DNA of 64,000 bases from NCBI RefSeq assembly GCF_047511655.1, contig NC_133395.1, positions 77,432,158 to 77,496,157 of the forward strand, in the 5' to 3' direction. Both the position numbers and the translations under genes were made by a program. Of the stretch, positions 11,922 to 22,990 are shown piece by piece; position 1 is the stretch's first letter; each line of letters opens with the position of its first letter. This DNA is from Castor canadensis (taxonomy: Eukaryota > Chordata > Mammalia > Rodentia > Castoridae). The notes below the pieces were generated by a model that saw nothing but the letters and a program-made list of their open reading frames with translations, had not been told where the DNA came from and did no database searches.

Positions 11922-12028
11922 GCCCCTTCCCTTTCATCCAAGACAATATCTCCTTCTATGCAACGATTGGACTCTGTCTTCCCTTCATTGTCGTTTTAGT
12001 CATGCTGATTTGTCACAAGTATAAAAAG
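11922..12028 (+). CDS. FLT3: FLT3 exon 13 (transmembrane helix)
   Basis: Encodes the stalk PFPFIQDNISFYATIG and the single membrane-spanning helix LCLPFIVVLVMLIC, followed by the basic stop-transfer signal HKYKK at the cytoplasmic face. Helix residues differ mildly from human but stay hydrophobic. The donor AAG|GTAAAA is in phase 0, and an 86-bp intron follows. Confidence 0.97.
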
Positions 12029-12114
12029 GTAAAAGCAATAGTGAAAAATCCACAATTGTTTTGTCTACCTGCACTCCTCCTGTTACTCACTGATTCATTA
12101 TTTCACCTCTGAAG

Positions 12115-12247
12115 CAATTTAGGTATGAAAGTCAGCTGCAAATGGTGCATGTGACTGGCTCATTGGATAACGAATACTTCTACATTGATTTCAGAGAATA
12201 CGAATATGATCTCAAATGGGAGTTTCCAAGAGAAAACCTAGAGTTTG
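12115..12247 (+). CDS. FLT3: FLT3 exon 14 (juxtamembrane autoinhibitory segment)
   Basis: 133 bp, the same as in human. It encodes the juxtamembrane region with the tyrosine cluster [19 protein letters not shown], which packs against the kinase and restrains it. In people this exon is the hot spot of leukaemic internal tandem duplications. Here there is no duplication. Two mild changes from human are seen, VQVTGSSDN to VHVTGSLDN and YVDF to YIDF. Confidence 0.98.
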
Positions 12248-12337
12248 GTGAGAATGGAATGTTCCAAATGTTTCTGTGGCATTTCCTTTTCCTTGGAGAA
12301 TCTTTAAGATGCACCTACTTCTCATTTATCTTTGCAG

Positions 12338-12442
12338 GAAAGGTACTAGGATCAGGTGCTTTTGGAAAAGTGATGAATGCAACAGCTTATGGAATTAGTA
12401 AAACAGGAGTTTCAATCCAGGTTGCAGTGAAAATGCTGAAAG
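12338..12442 (+). CDS. FLT3: FLT3 exon 15 (glycine loop and catalytic lysine)
   Basis: The 105-bp exon starts the kinase N-lobe. The ATP-binding loop GSGAFGKV is followed by the VAVKMLK strand carrying the ATP-anchoring Lys (human 644). It is separated from exon 14 by a 90-bp intron, as in other mammals. Phase 1 on both sides. Confidence 0.98.
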
Positions 12443-12654
12443 GTACAGTACTAGACATGGAACAATATCAACAAAGATGAGAGGTGGCTTCCCACTCATC
12501 TTTTCCCCCTCCTCCATCACTTTTATGATTCCTGCTTGGCAGACATCACAGTTAAAAAGGAATAGGTTGGGGGTTAGGATTAACCAAATCATGCATATTA
12601 GATACAAGTCACAACTGCAAAAGTCCACTTCTTCCTCTTTTCTCTTTGTTGAGT

Positions 12655-12850
12655 TTTTTTGTTTTGGTTTTTTTTTTTGGTGCTGGGGTTTGAACTCAGG
12701 GCCTACACACCTTGAGCCTCTCTACCAGTCATTTTTTTTTCAAGATAGGGTCTCATGAACTATCAACTATGTGGCTGGCTTTGAACCACAATCCTGTTCT
12801 CTGCCTCTTGAATAGCTAGGATTATAGGTGTGAGCCACCCGCACATGGCT
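12655..12850 (-). repeat. Reversed B1-ID composite SINE
   Basis: Carries GGTGCTGGGGTTTGAACTCA and, at the right, TAGCTAGGATTATAGGTGTG. The ID head is shortened by about 20 bp relative to the 9894 copy. Confidence 0.88.
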
Positions 12851-13124
12851 TCTTTGTTGAGTTTTTATTGGCTTCAGTAATTAGGGATGCAGTCATTACA
12901 GGCAGTTGTTTCTTACGTTTTGACATAGATTGTAGGTAGAAGAGGAAAGTGAAGCCTTCTGTCTCCTCACTTGCCACTCATTGCCCTGTCTACTCCAATC
13001 TGACATCTACTTCATCACTTCTGGGACTACCACTCACTGAGCACAGGTACCCCAGCTGGCCCTCTTGCTAAGGTGAGCAGTAACCTCAGTAGGAGCGAAG
13101 AGAAAATTTCTTCTCTGCTCTCTG

Positions 13125-13700
13125 AAGATTCCTGAAATAAACTGACAATAGGCAGATTAGCAGGAGAAAATGGTACACAAATTTATTAATGTACATGGGA
13201 AAATCACACCACAGAACTCCTATGCAGAGTATGAATGAACCTCTGAGAAAGGCCAGATGGTTGAAGCTCATATATGTCCTGGAGTTACAGAAAGAAACAG
13301 AAGCTTGGATGGGGCTGTGGGTTGCTGGAGAAATATATGAGGTATTTGTCTGTCTGTCTGTATGTATGTATGCCGGTTCTATTTGTAGATAAAGTCTCTT
13401 AGGTAACAGTCTTCAAAGGAATAGAGAGAAGTCTTTTTCTGGGTGGGGTATCCTAAGCATGATGACTTTTCATTTCATCTTTTCTGGTGAATGAGATTCA
13501 GGACAATTGTATTCCTTCCAGGAAGAAAACTGTTATTTAAATGCGGGGACATCAGAAGGTCCCTCTCTGTGCTTTGGAACAGGAAGAGGATTAAGAGGCA
13601 GGGCAGTAGAGTAAGGGGGTTGGCACAAAAGGGAAGATAGACCTTGAGGCTGCTTCTTTAGCCTAAGTTGTCACACTTCGGGGTTGTCTTCTGAACCTGA
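13125..13700 (-). mobile_element. LTR-like interspersed repeat (unassigned)
   Basis: The left 140 bp (around AGGCAGATTAGCAGGAGAAA to GGCCAGATGGTTGAAGCTC) is related to 22,720-22,840, so the unit is dispersed. The TTTATTAATG near its left end would be a reversed AATAAA region, as in a reversed LTR. A short TCTG/TATG microsatellite lies inside at 13,343-13,372. Family and right boundary are uncertain. Confidence 0.45.
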
Positions 13701-14539
13701 GTACTTTCAGCTGACTACATCCAATGGCAATTTTTCAGGCTTCATGTTACTTGACTTTTTCAGTTGAAATCGACACTATTGGCCAGTCTCCCCATTTTGA
13801 AATGCTTTCTTTCTTTGGTCCACATCACCGCAGTTTTCTGGGTTTCCTCCTGCTTTTCTGACTGCGTCTCAGTCTTTGTAGGCTCATGGCCTTCCTTCTA
13901 GCTTTTTATGTGGCACTCCAGTCAGCTTGCTCCTAGTCCTCCTCCCTTTCCATCTTCATGCTAACTGTGGGCAATTTTCACCTTGCCCCTGGCTTCTTCT
14001 TGTAATACCAGTGGTTCTTGTGACTGTATCACCTGTCTGAGCCTCAGCTTCATCTGTCCAAATGCTTGGATGTCTCAAAAGTCCCTTTTATTCTGCTTAT
14101 CCAAACTGAGCTCCCCCAACCTTTCCCTCCATCAATGCTCTCTCTGCTTGTTGATTAGTATCAAGTGACAGTGAAGAGTCACACGATTGTACAGAACCCT
14201 GACACTGTCCTCTTCATAATCCCCTAGAGGCTGTATCTATCAGGTGTTTCCCGGATGCATCTTTGCTCTATTCCCACCCTACTCCTGGAAAGCAGGTATT
14301 TTGTATCCAGTCTTACTTCCTGTTGTGGACTCTATGCTGAAGTACAAGTGACGGTGATGAGATGCAAAGCAGAGAATATCATCTTTCTGTTTAGCCTGTC
14401 TGGGGGCTTTCAGTTATTCTCACGATGGTCACACAACCCACTCAGCCTCTGTACCTCTTGCTCTCATATACCAGAATTCTGGCCTTCTTTCAGTTCCCCA
14501 GAGCATCCACTCCCTCCCACCTCAGGGCCTTTGTACAGG

Positions 14540-14935
14540 GGATCCTTCTACCTGCTCTTCCCCTTTCGCTTAGGTAGCTCCCACTCCTCTTTCAGATCTC
14601 AGCTTAAATATCACTTCCTCAGTGGAGCCTCCTTTCCACCACAGACAAGACCACGTCCTTTGAGGCTGGGAGTGTAGCTCGGCAGTAAAGCATGTGCTAA
14701 GCTTGTATAAGGCCCTGGGTTCAATCCCCAGCACCAAAAACAAACAAACCCAATCAAGTCTCTTGCAATATGTTTCTGAGTCCTTGGTAGGCTTTTCCCC
14801 CAGAATTTCTCACAATTATAATTCCATATTTGTTTAGTTTTTCAACTAAGGCCTCATCCGCTGCATTAGTCTATAAGCCTTATGAGGGTGGGGCTGTGTC
14901 TATTTGCTGAGCTCTCTTCTCTCTTGCCTTTCATG
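14540..14935 (+). repeat. L2 LINE fragment interrupted by an ID SINE
   Basis: AAATATCACTTCCTCAGTGG and, further on, TATAAGCCTTATGAGGGTGG match the 3' region of the ancient L2 family. An ID SINE at about 14,665-14,745 (GGGAGTGTAGCTCGGCAGTA) separates the two parts, so it inserted later. Confidence 0.65.
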
Positions 14936-14984
14936 TGTTCTCTTACTTAGTGTGCCATGGTCTTCTCTACCCTCACGCCTCCTC

Positions 14985-15640
14985 CTCTGTGGGTTCACCT
15001 GGCAACCTCCCAGTTTTCTCCAGGTCTCAGTTTAGACATTCAGTGCCCTTTTCCCTACCCCTCCCTGTGTTAGCTGTCCTTCTTGTATGTTCCACAGCAT
15101 CTCACATCCATTTGCCATATTTCACTTATTGTATAACAGTTGTCCTCGGTTTCCATGGCAAGTTGGTTCTAGGATCCCCTCCATGAATACACACTCCCAA
15201 TACTCAAGTTCCTTAGATAAAATGGTATAGGATTCCCATAAAACCAACACAGCCTCCCATATACTTAAATTTATTTTATTAGCATATGTTTATTAAACAA
15301 AATAATGGATTTCATTGTGACATTTCTCCTATGTAGTATAAATCATCTCTAGATTACTTATAATACCTAATACAATGTAAAAGTGATGACAAGAAAAAAC
15401 AAGTTGTGTATGTTCAGTAGAAACATGGTTTTGACTTTCTGAATAGTTTTGGAACTCACAATATGGAGGGCTGAGTGTATAATGAAATGCTGACTTACTT
15501 ACCTCCCTTTTCCTCCCTTTTCCAGGAGACGCTAAGCTCCAGGAAGACAGGGGCTGTGTCTCTGTTATCTTTCATTCCCCAAAGCCTGGCACATTGCCTT
15601 ATACACTCAAAAGATGCTTGCAGAATAAATGTATGAAGAG
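14985..15640 (+). repeat. L2 LINE 3' fragment split by MER2
   Basis: The left arm (CAACCTCCCAGTTTTCTCCA and after) and the right arm (TAAGCTCCAGGAAGACAGGG, GCCTGGCACATTGCC, GAATAAATG) are colinear parts of an L2 3' end. They are separated by the MER2 element at 15,136-15,479. Confidence 0.65.
15136..15479 (-). mobile_element. MER2 DNA transposon (Tigger group)
   Basis: The terminal CAGTTGTCCTCGGTTTCCAT, internal TAAATCATCTCTAGATTACT and final GGAGGGCTGAGTGTA fit the MER2 non-autonomous DNA transposon. An AT-rich piece of about 65 bp (15,270-15,335, TTTCATTGTGACATTTCTCC) does not belong to MER2 and resembles the L1 3' ends near 27.6 kb. Confidence 0.75.
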
Positions 15641-15754
15641 GTACTAGTACATGAAAGTGTTTTGAAAAAATTAAGCATAGCACAAAATATAAGTTCTTAT
15701 TTTGGTCATAACGAACAAGAGACGGACAATTTAAAGTCATAAATCACTGTACAT

Positions 15755-15850
15755 TCTTCTTCTTTTTTGGAGGTACTGGGGTTTGAACTCAAGGTCTCAT
15801 GCTTGCTTGACTGGCGGAGCTCTACCACTTGAGTCACTCTGCCAGCCCAA
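15755..15850 (-). repeat. Reversed ID-type SINE
   Basis: GGTACTGGGGTTTGAACTCA followed by CTCTACCACTTGAGTCACTC. Only the ID half is present. Confidence 0.88.
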
Positions 15851-16871
15851 CAAATCACTGTCGTGTAAGCAGCTGAAGACATGATGTGCTGATATCACAC
15901 AGTGAAGGGTCCTACTTCCAAGCCAAGATCTTGGTGATAAGGACATCCCTGATAGATCACTCCAGTCAAAATAGATGATATCAACACTAGAAAAACACCA
16001 GAGAGGCTGGGATGTCTTCTAGGCTTGAGTAATGGGACCTGGAAATCTAATCAAATCTTCACTGAATGTAAAGAAAAGTTAATATGTCTGTAAGAAGGAA
16101 TGTGCTAACAGAAGTTGGGTACCTGTAGCTTAGAGTAGGGAAGCCAAGGACCCTGCCCTGGCCCTTGGGCCTGCAGCACCCATCTGCAGCAGATATGCCC
16201 CGAGCAGCTATACATAAGCTTCAATGACAGGAGCTCTCTGAGTCTTCAGTAGCTATGCTCGTGCTATACTTTGAAGCAAGGTAATGAGTATGATTTACCA
16301 AGCTGTCTGGACTTTTCTCCAGGGAGAGAATACATTGGACATGGATACATGTTAGCCTGCTTGACGGTTGTAGTTCTCATTTCAGTTAAAGATTCTCAAG
16401 AACTGTTTAGTTTGAAATAGTCCTCTTTGACCTCATCCTGCTGGATCTAATGACAAATGGAAGGTTCTAGAACTGCTGACCACATGCTGGAGCCATCCAC
16501 CCTCGTTGAAGCTCCTATCTTCTCTATGAGATCAATAAATCCAAGAGTCAAAGTTTCTACTGTGGAGGAAAATCATGTGATATTACTGTTTTGTTTGTTC
16601 TGAGAGCCAATGGCAAGGATTTTTATTTCATTCAGTAGAGAGGAAAGTCCTGTAGAAAGATATGTTATTAATTCATTACTTATACTACAATCTTTGAAAT
16701 TCTGTCTTCAAACATGGGATCCATGCATTATTTCTATGTCCATTTTTTCCTTCTTATAATTTTAATTTAGATAGGTAGCACAAATCAGCTCTGAATTGGG
16801 AAAAATTTCAAGTTTTTAAACAACATGAAATTACTTGAGTTTTGACATTTCTTGTATTCCTCCATTGACAG

Positions 16872-16982
16872 AAAAAGCAGACAGTTCTGAAAGAGAGGCA
16901 CTCATGTCAGAACTCAAAATGATGACTCACCTGGGACACCATGAGAACATTGTCAATCTGCTGGGGGCCTGCACACTTTCAG
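16872..16982 (+). CDS. FLT3: FLT3 exon 16 (alpha-C helix)
   Basis: The 111-bp exon continues the N-lobe with [18 protein letters not shown]. It carries the alpha-C Glu that salt-bridges the catalytic Lys, then [15 protein letters not shown]. The human MMTQLGSH reads MMTHLGHH here. The donor G|GTAATC is in phase 1. Confidence 0.97.
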
Positions 16983-18085
16983 GTAATCAGTTTCTCCCTA
17001 AACCACCTAATGCAAAATATTGCCGCCCGAAGATAAAAAAGATATTTATTCTCATGTTTATTCTCTGTTGTAAGTCCCAGTGTGTGTCACCATTTGGAGT
17101 AGAATTAGACACTTGGGCACTCCGTCCATCAGATGGGTCAATGTAATGAATGCCCCTCTTTGACCTGCTTTATTCATTCTAACCTGCTTAAATTGTACCC
17201 TGCAAGTACATTTTGTGGTGTCTGAGCTTATCCCCTACCTGTGAGGCTGACATAAATGCAGTAGTGAAAATAGTTTCAGAGCTTAGTCATTGTCCCCATT
17301 GGGCTGCCTTCAAACAAGTCAGAGCCAATGCAGAATTTCAAACTACCTTCCCATGATTCTTTGGGGGCATGCTCTTTGTTGTTCTCCTGTCTGCCTAGAA
17401 ATGCCCAGATCTGGTAGGCAGATCTGGGGCTGGGACTAAATGAAGAGGGAAAAGAGAAAAATGGATTGAAGAGAGGATTGGGAACATATTTTCCTCTCTC
17501 CAGGCGAAGAACAAATCAGCATATACTTACCAAGTGTACCAGCCAGCTTTCTGCCAGTGTGACAAAATACCTCAATAATCAATTTAAAAGGAGGAAAGAT
17601 TTATTTTGGCTTACCTTATGCTAGCTGGGAAATGAAAAGACAAGGCAAGGGGTTGGGCTCCAGTATCACCTTAAAGGGCATGCCCTCAATGACCCAACTT
17701 CCTTCCCCTGGGTCCCACCTCTTAAAGGTTTCACTGCCTCCCAATAGCACCATGGCATTCAACGCATGGGCCTTTGATCCAAACTGTGGCACCTGGTGTA
17801 CACAATCCAGCTGGCATGTGATTCCCAGTTGCAGATTGGAGAACCCGGGAGGTCAGTGGGATTGGTGAAGCCCATGTGTGTAAGAGCCAAAGAGAAAGGC
17901 CAGAAGGTACTGATTTCCAAAGAATTTTGAGCAAAAAAGCTGAAATTAAATTTAAAGATAGGCTCAGAAAAGGTACTTTCCTAAATTGGGGGAATACTGA
18001 GCTCTCATAGAGAATATCGTATGCTACTCACACCTCTGAAAAAAACAATTTCGTGTTTGTATAATTAAAACTGCAACTATTTCAG
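16983..18085 (+). other. FLT3: FLT3 intron 16
   Basis: Intron of 1.1 kb. A reversed MaLR-type LTR occupies the middle, and the remainder is unique sequence. Confidence 0.9.
17540..17840 (-). mobile_element. MaLR-type LTR fragment, reversed
   Basis: ACAAAATACCTCAATAATCA, AAAGATTTATTTTGGCTTAC, then GGGCATGCCCTCAATGACCC and CCCACCTCTTAAAGGTTTCA are the reverse complement of the LTR type at 7,744. The middle is deleted. Confidence 0.7.
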
Positions 18086-18239
18086 GACCTGTCTACTTGA
18101 TTTTTGAATATTGTTGCTATGGTGACCTTCTCAACTATTTAAGAAGTAAAAGAGAAAAATTTCACAGGACATGGACGGAGATTTTCAAGGAACACAATTT
18201 CAGTTTTTATCCCACTTTCCAGTCACATACAAGTTCCAG
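18086..18239 (+). CDS. FLT3: FLT3 exon 17 (hinge and start of kinase insert)
   Basis: 154 bp. YLIFEYCCYGDLLNYL contains the gatekeeper Phe (human 691) and the Cys-rich hinge. RSKREKFHRTWTEIFKEH and the following NFSFYPTFQSHTSS open the kinase insert. The human PIYLIF reads PVYLIF. It leaves in phase 2 into the next Ser codon. Confidence 0.97.
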
Positions 18240-19555
18240 GTAAGAAGCTAGGTGAGGGTTCCCTAAGTATACATCCCAGGACAAATGTCTATGTCTGGCT
18301 GAAAGCATTGCAAGGTCTGTGACTCTGAGGTCTAGAAAAGTCACCTGTCTTTGCTACAAAGTTCTAACTTGTTAGTTATTGTTTGACAACGTTGATTTCA
18401 GTTACCCTTCATCAATCATGGACCAAAAATTTTAAATGACAAAGTCCTGAAATAAACTATTTATAAATTTTAAATGACTTTTTTGCTATAGCTTATTGCT
18501 AGAATTGTTCTGTTTTACTATTAGCTATTGTTAATATCTAAATGTGCCTAATTTATAAATTAAACCTCATGATAGATATGTGTGTATGAGGAAAACATAG
18601 TATGTATGGGTACTGGCATGCTTGCAGGCCTCCACTGGGGGGGCCTTGGAATGTATCCCCTACGGGTAAGTGAGAGGCAACTAATTTCCCTGTTGATTTG
18701 GAGCAATGAGTCCTTTCCTTTTTCCTTCAGGACAGGTACTAGAGCTGAGCCAGTCTCTCTCCAACTGCCCCTAAATCATGCTCTAGCTACATGTCTGGTT
18801 TGGGGAAAGGTACATTATTCAAATTTTCAGGCCTCCTGTTTGCCACACAGGTATTGGCAGAAAGAATGAAGACTTTTTTCAAAGTCCTTGACATGTTCAT
18901 GAGAATAGCTCAGATTCTGGGACTGTTGCACAAAAGGGCCCTGAAGTCATAAATGTTAGGATGGATTGACAGGTGACAAAATAAAGTAGTGATTACTTTG
19001 CCTCTCTTCTCCGTGTTGAACATTCAGCTATCCATGTGCCTCCTGATAGGATTTTCTGTTCCAGCATGCATAAGTAGGGCCTTAGGAGTTTGGTGACATG
19101 CTCATCCTCAGCCTTGCAATTTCTTGCTAATGACCTGAGCATCACAGCCTGTAGCCCCTTTTCTCTGAACAGACGTGTAGGCATTCTGAGAGAATGACTC
19201 CTTCATCCACAGTGCCTCCCTGTTTCCCTGCATAGGCCACCGCTTTCCCTTCCTCTGAAGGCAGACTGATTTGTCAGACTTTTATCTTTTCTAGGGGCCT
19301 CTTGGGAATGTTTTTGAGATTCCTAGCTTTGTGTCCTTACAATGCAAGCTTCATTGCAGGCCTTTAACCTTCCAGCTCTTACACAGACACAGCATCTTAA
19401 AGCTGTAGACCTCATGGAAGTCTCCATGTGTGTCTTGCATGGGCGCTTGCTCTTAGCTGTGTATACCTTTCACACTAATCCAACCTTTCTGTCATTTCTC
19501 ACTTCACACTCCAGAACTGAGAAGACTTTTATAATCATCATGCAGATTTTGTGTG

Positions 19556-19645
19556 TGGGTTGGGGGGGCGGTGCTGGGGTTGAACATAGGACCTCACACA
19601 TGCTAAGCGCATGCTCTACCACTGACCTATATCCCAGTCTGCCAT
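19556..19645 (-). repeat. Reversed ID SINE
   Basis: GGTGCTGGGGTTGAACATAG, then GCATGCTCTACCACTGACCT. A G-run precedes it. Confidence 0.8.
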
Positions 19646-19984
19646 GCATATTCTAGAACAGAGAATCTGTCTTCAGATAGATGTGTATGACCACCACTCT
19701 GTGGTCAGTAATTAGCTCCTTGGATTCATTCTAATCATTAGGGTATTAAATACATGGAAGCGATTAATTTTGGAATATTTGTGTGCTGAAAGTATTAAGC
19801 CCTTTTTTCCAAAGATATGGAAATTGTAAATTTGGATAAACTCAGACCCCATAATAAATTGAGTCATGATCTATTTATAATTATATGTAATTTATGATAT
19901 ACTTTAAAAGAGATTTTTGCTATAACTTTTTTAATTTCACAAAGAAAGGAAATGAGCTATAAAGCAAACTTGAAAAAAGGATGG

Positions 19985-20062
19985 TGAGCTGGGGTATGGT
20001 TCAGTGGTAGGGCACACGCCTAGATGCATGAGGCCCTGGATTCTATCTCCAGCACCAAACCC
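19985..20062 (+). repeat. ID SINE
   Basis: GGTATGGTTCAGTGGTAGGG and CTGGATTCTATCTCCAGCAC form the tRNA-derived A and B box regions, followed by an A/C-rich tail. Confidence 0.85.
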
Positions 20063-20492
20063 AAAAACCCAAAACCAAACATGGTGGTGAAACACTTCAG
20101 GTCTTCATAGAAGATCTTTATTGTATGAGCTTTTAAAGAGAAAACAAGCTAAGCTTAGAAACCAAGGAATGAGTGTTGATTCCTAGTTTCACACGTTAAG
20201 CCTTGGGATGCAGCAAGTCATATTATCTCCCCAACCCTAATTTGCTTTCATAAAGTTAAGCTCCAACACTCAGACCACTGTCTTCTCTTACGCTAGTGAG
20301 ACCCACCAGCCTGATCACACAGATGTTTTAAATGTATAGAAAAAAATCGACAAATCTCTTATCAAGCGTGCTTCTGATTGAAAAGCCCACTTATCATTGG
20401 AATCCATTTCTCTGATGAATTGTATTCTTTTTGAGAAATAGCTACTCAGAAGAAGAATGTAAATAATGAACAGAAAAATTTCTTTTTGATAG

Positions 20493-20575
20493 TATCCCTG
20501 GTTCAAGAGAAGTTCAAATACACCACGACTCAGATCAGGTCTCAGGATTCAATGGGAATTCAATTCATTCTGAAG
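20493..20575 (+). CDS. FLT3: FLT3 exon 18 (kinase insert)
   Basis: The 83-bp exon encodes IPGSREVQIHHDSDQVSG and then FNGNSIHSE of the kinase insert. It is the most variable kinase exon here: human SMPGS, IHPDSDQISGLH and NSFHSE become SIPGS, IHHDSDQVSGFN and NSIHSE. Such drift is expected in the insert and does not break the frame. Phase 2 in, phase 1 out. Confidence 0.96.
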
Positions 20576-21857
20576 GTAACATTTTATTCTAATTAATGGC
20601 ACTTTAAAATGGAAATGGACACAGGAGTTTCATGTTGCCTGTTTTTAAAAAGCGTGCCATGGCAGAGGCATTTTTCCTCTGCTAATGTCAATGTAGGCTT
20701 TACTAATGAATATTTACATGAAAGGTAGTCAAAAGCCAACAGTTTATATATTATGAATTCTATGTCAATAGCCAACTAATAAACACTGAAGGCTACTTTG
20801 TTTGGTCTGGCTATTCTTTTTGAAGTCATTAGCTAATTAGAGCCATCTCATTAACCAGTAAGTGGAAAAGACCATGAGCTCTGAAATCTGGCGGAAGTTC
20901 TTAACTTCTGGTTGCTTTCTGCTGGATGGCTTAGGGCAGTTATGTAGCCATCTAAGTCACAATTTCTCATTTATAAAATGGACTTAATAATACCTTCCTC
21001 ATTGGACTGTTAGAAGGAGCCAATAGAGGAACATAAAGTACAAAATATAGTTCTTAATAACATTGAATTTGTGGTCATTCTTTTTCCAATTTGGCAAATT
21101 TACCTAGTGTAAAAAAAAAAAAAAGGATACAAAAATTCCTGACTAACTGGGAAGCCATCTAGCATCAAGGTAGCTAGGGAACCTATCTCTAACCAAAAAG
21201 AATCTTTCTGTGGCCTGAGACAGGCTCAGCACAAACAGGTCAGCTCCTGTTTGTGTGACAGGAAAATGACTGTGACAGCTAGCTTCACGAGTACATCTTA
21301 GCACCTGCCAAAAGACAGCATGACAACAAATTCAGTTTAAAGATCTTTATTGGCTTGATTTGTGATCCTAGAGTCAGGCAACACTCCATTCCAGAAAATG
21401 GAATAAGTGTTTGGGCAGAAGAGGTTGATTTTACAGACAGAGAAGGGCTGGAGAAACCAGAAACAAAGAAGAAAGAACAAATCGACTGTTTCAGAGTTTC
21501 TTTCTCTGGGACAGGGAAATGGGAAAATAGAAAAGTAAGTGAATATCAGGTTACTTCAGGTTAATATTTTTTGGCAAGGATTAAAACAGAGACAATTTCA
21601 TTAGCACGGCGACTGAAACTGCCCTGTTTGGGAAGTTTGGTTGTTACCTCTCCTGACTTCTCAGTAGAACAGATAATTTCCTTTTCTGCTTGCTTGGTGA
21701 TATGGTTGACACCATTTTGGTTTGGTCTGTTGAGCTTAGCACAGAAGCTCAGACCAAGACAATGGCCTCTTATAAATTTTATTTAACAAACCTCACCTAG
21801 TTTTCGCTTTAACAACTTAGTGTTTGGGCAAAAATGGAGATGGGCACTATTTTACAG
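20576..21857 (+). other. FLT3: FLT3 intron 18
   Basis: Intron of 1.3 kb. It contains an A-run at 21,110-21,125 and a possible LTR-like segment in its second half. Confidence 0.85.
21330..21790 (-). mobile_element. Possible reversed LTR-like element (unassigned)
   Basis: An AGATCTTTATTGGCTTG start and a later segment on the theme of TGGTTGTTACCTCTCCTGAC suggest a reversed LTR. I cannot name the family and saw no second copy in the window. This is a weak call based on style alone. Confidence 0.3.
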
Positions 21858-21985
21858 ATGAAGTTGAATATGAAAACCAGAAAAGACTGGAAGAGGAAGA
21901 GGACTTGAACGTGCTTACACTTGAAGATCTTCTTTGTTTTGCATATCAAGTTGCCAAAGGAATGGAATTTTTGGAATTTAAGTCG
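21858..21985 (+). CDS. FLT3: FLT3 exon 19 (end of kinase insert, C-lobe start)
   Basis: 128 bp. After a split Asp codon it gives EVEYENQKRLEEEEDLNVL, then TLEDLLCFAYQVAKGMEFLE and FKS. Human DEIEY and TFEDL read DEVEY and TLEDL. The helices lead to the catalytic loop in the next exon. The donor TCG|GTAAGC is in phase 0. Confidence 0.97.
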
Positions 21986-22719
21986 GTAAGCTCCTTTTAA
22001 AGAGAAAAACATTAACAAAAATACAAAAAGATAATTATGGGGGAAAAAAGGCATGTGGTTATATGCAATTATGAAAGAGATGCGCTATATTTTCTCTTGT
22101 TTGACATGTCTCCCTCAATGCCTGTCCTTCCCTGACCCCTCCTTCACTGTTGATGTCACCTAGAATGTTATCTCTGCTCTTTGCTAATTATAGCATAAAA
22201 ACCCTGGCTCCCTTATTAGAAAATGGCTAGCATAGCCCTCCCAGGCTGCCCAAACTCCCCTAGAACTTCCAGGGCAGAAGGTCAAGATAAGTCCTTGGAA
22301 ATCCCCACTCAAAATAAAGTGTAGCTTTGTTTACCTCTCCTTGGAGAGTCCTTGAGGTTGTACCCTGCACATAGCATTTTGACTGGGGTGGGGGGGGGAG
22401 GCCCAAACTCACTTGGTTACTCAGGGTGTGTAGTCTGTGCCTGTGTGCTGCAGGCTAGTGGCAGCCCTCTAGGTCCCCACCTCCACCGTTGCTAATCCCA
22501 GATCCATTAGGCCGTGGCACAAAGCAATGCCTCCATTCTTTCTCTCATTGCCTTTTAGCTCTGCTGTTCTCTGCCATTTCGCAAGTTGTACATACAACAT
22601 AAGCACATTAAAGCCATTCCTCTGGCTACTTTTTTTTTTTTTTTATCATTTTTCTCTCCTTCGTAGGTGCAAAGGAAATCCGCACCCCCAACCAAGACTC
22701 TAGTCTTTAAGTCTGCTGA

Positions 22720-22860
22720 AATAAAGTGGCAATAGACAGATTAACAGGAGATAAAGCATACAGATTCATTGCCGTGCATGTGTGTGCAGGAGCCTCACAA
22801 AATATGAGACTCAGAAAAGGACCAGAAGGTTGAAGCTGAAATACTCTTCAGCTTCAACTG
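22720..22860 (-). mobile_element. LTR-like fragment related to 13,125
   Basis: GGCAATAGACAGATTAACAG and GAAAAGGACCAGAAGGTTGA correspond to the left part of the 13,125 element. This shows that both are copies of a dispersed repeat. Confidence 0.5.
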
Positions 22861-22904
22861 AAGAGCGTTCATGATTTTAGGGGGAAGAAGGGGTCTGAAG
22901 AACA

Positions 22905-22990
22905 GACAATGGGGGTGGCAGTGTAGTTCAGTAGTGGAACATTTGCCCAGCATGTGTGACGCCCTGAGTTGAACCCTCAGCACCTCAAAA
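22905..22990 (+). repeat. ID SINE
   Basis: GGCAGTGTAGTTCAGTAGTG, then CTGAGTTGAACCCTCAGCAC and an A-rich tail. Confidence 0.85.

Larger units (their letters stand above)
12443..16871 (+). other. FLT3: FLT3 intron 15
   Basis: Intron of 4.4 kb. It contains a reversed SINE, an LTR-like element, L2 fragments with nested insertions (MER2, ID) and another SINE, listed separately. The stretch 15860-16860 shows no repeat or gene that I recognise. Confidence 0.9.
18240..20492 (+). other. FLT3: FLT3 intron 17
   Basis: Intron of 2.25 kb with two ID SINEs (19,556 and 19,985). The rest is unique and AT-rich, and no gene is seen. Confidence 0.9.

Noticed and set aside
12115-12247. Possible internal tandem duplication in FLT3 exon 14
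   Set aside because: The exon has the normal 133-bp length and a single copy of the [15 protein letters not shown] region.
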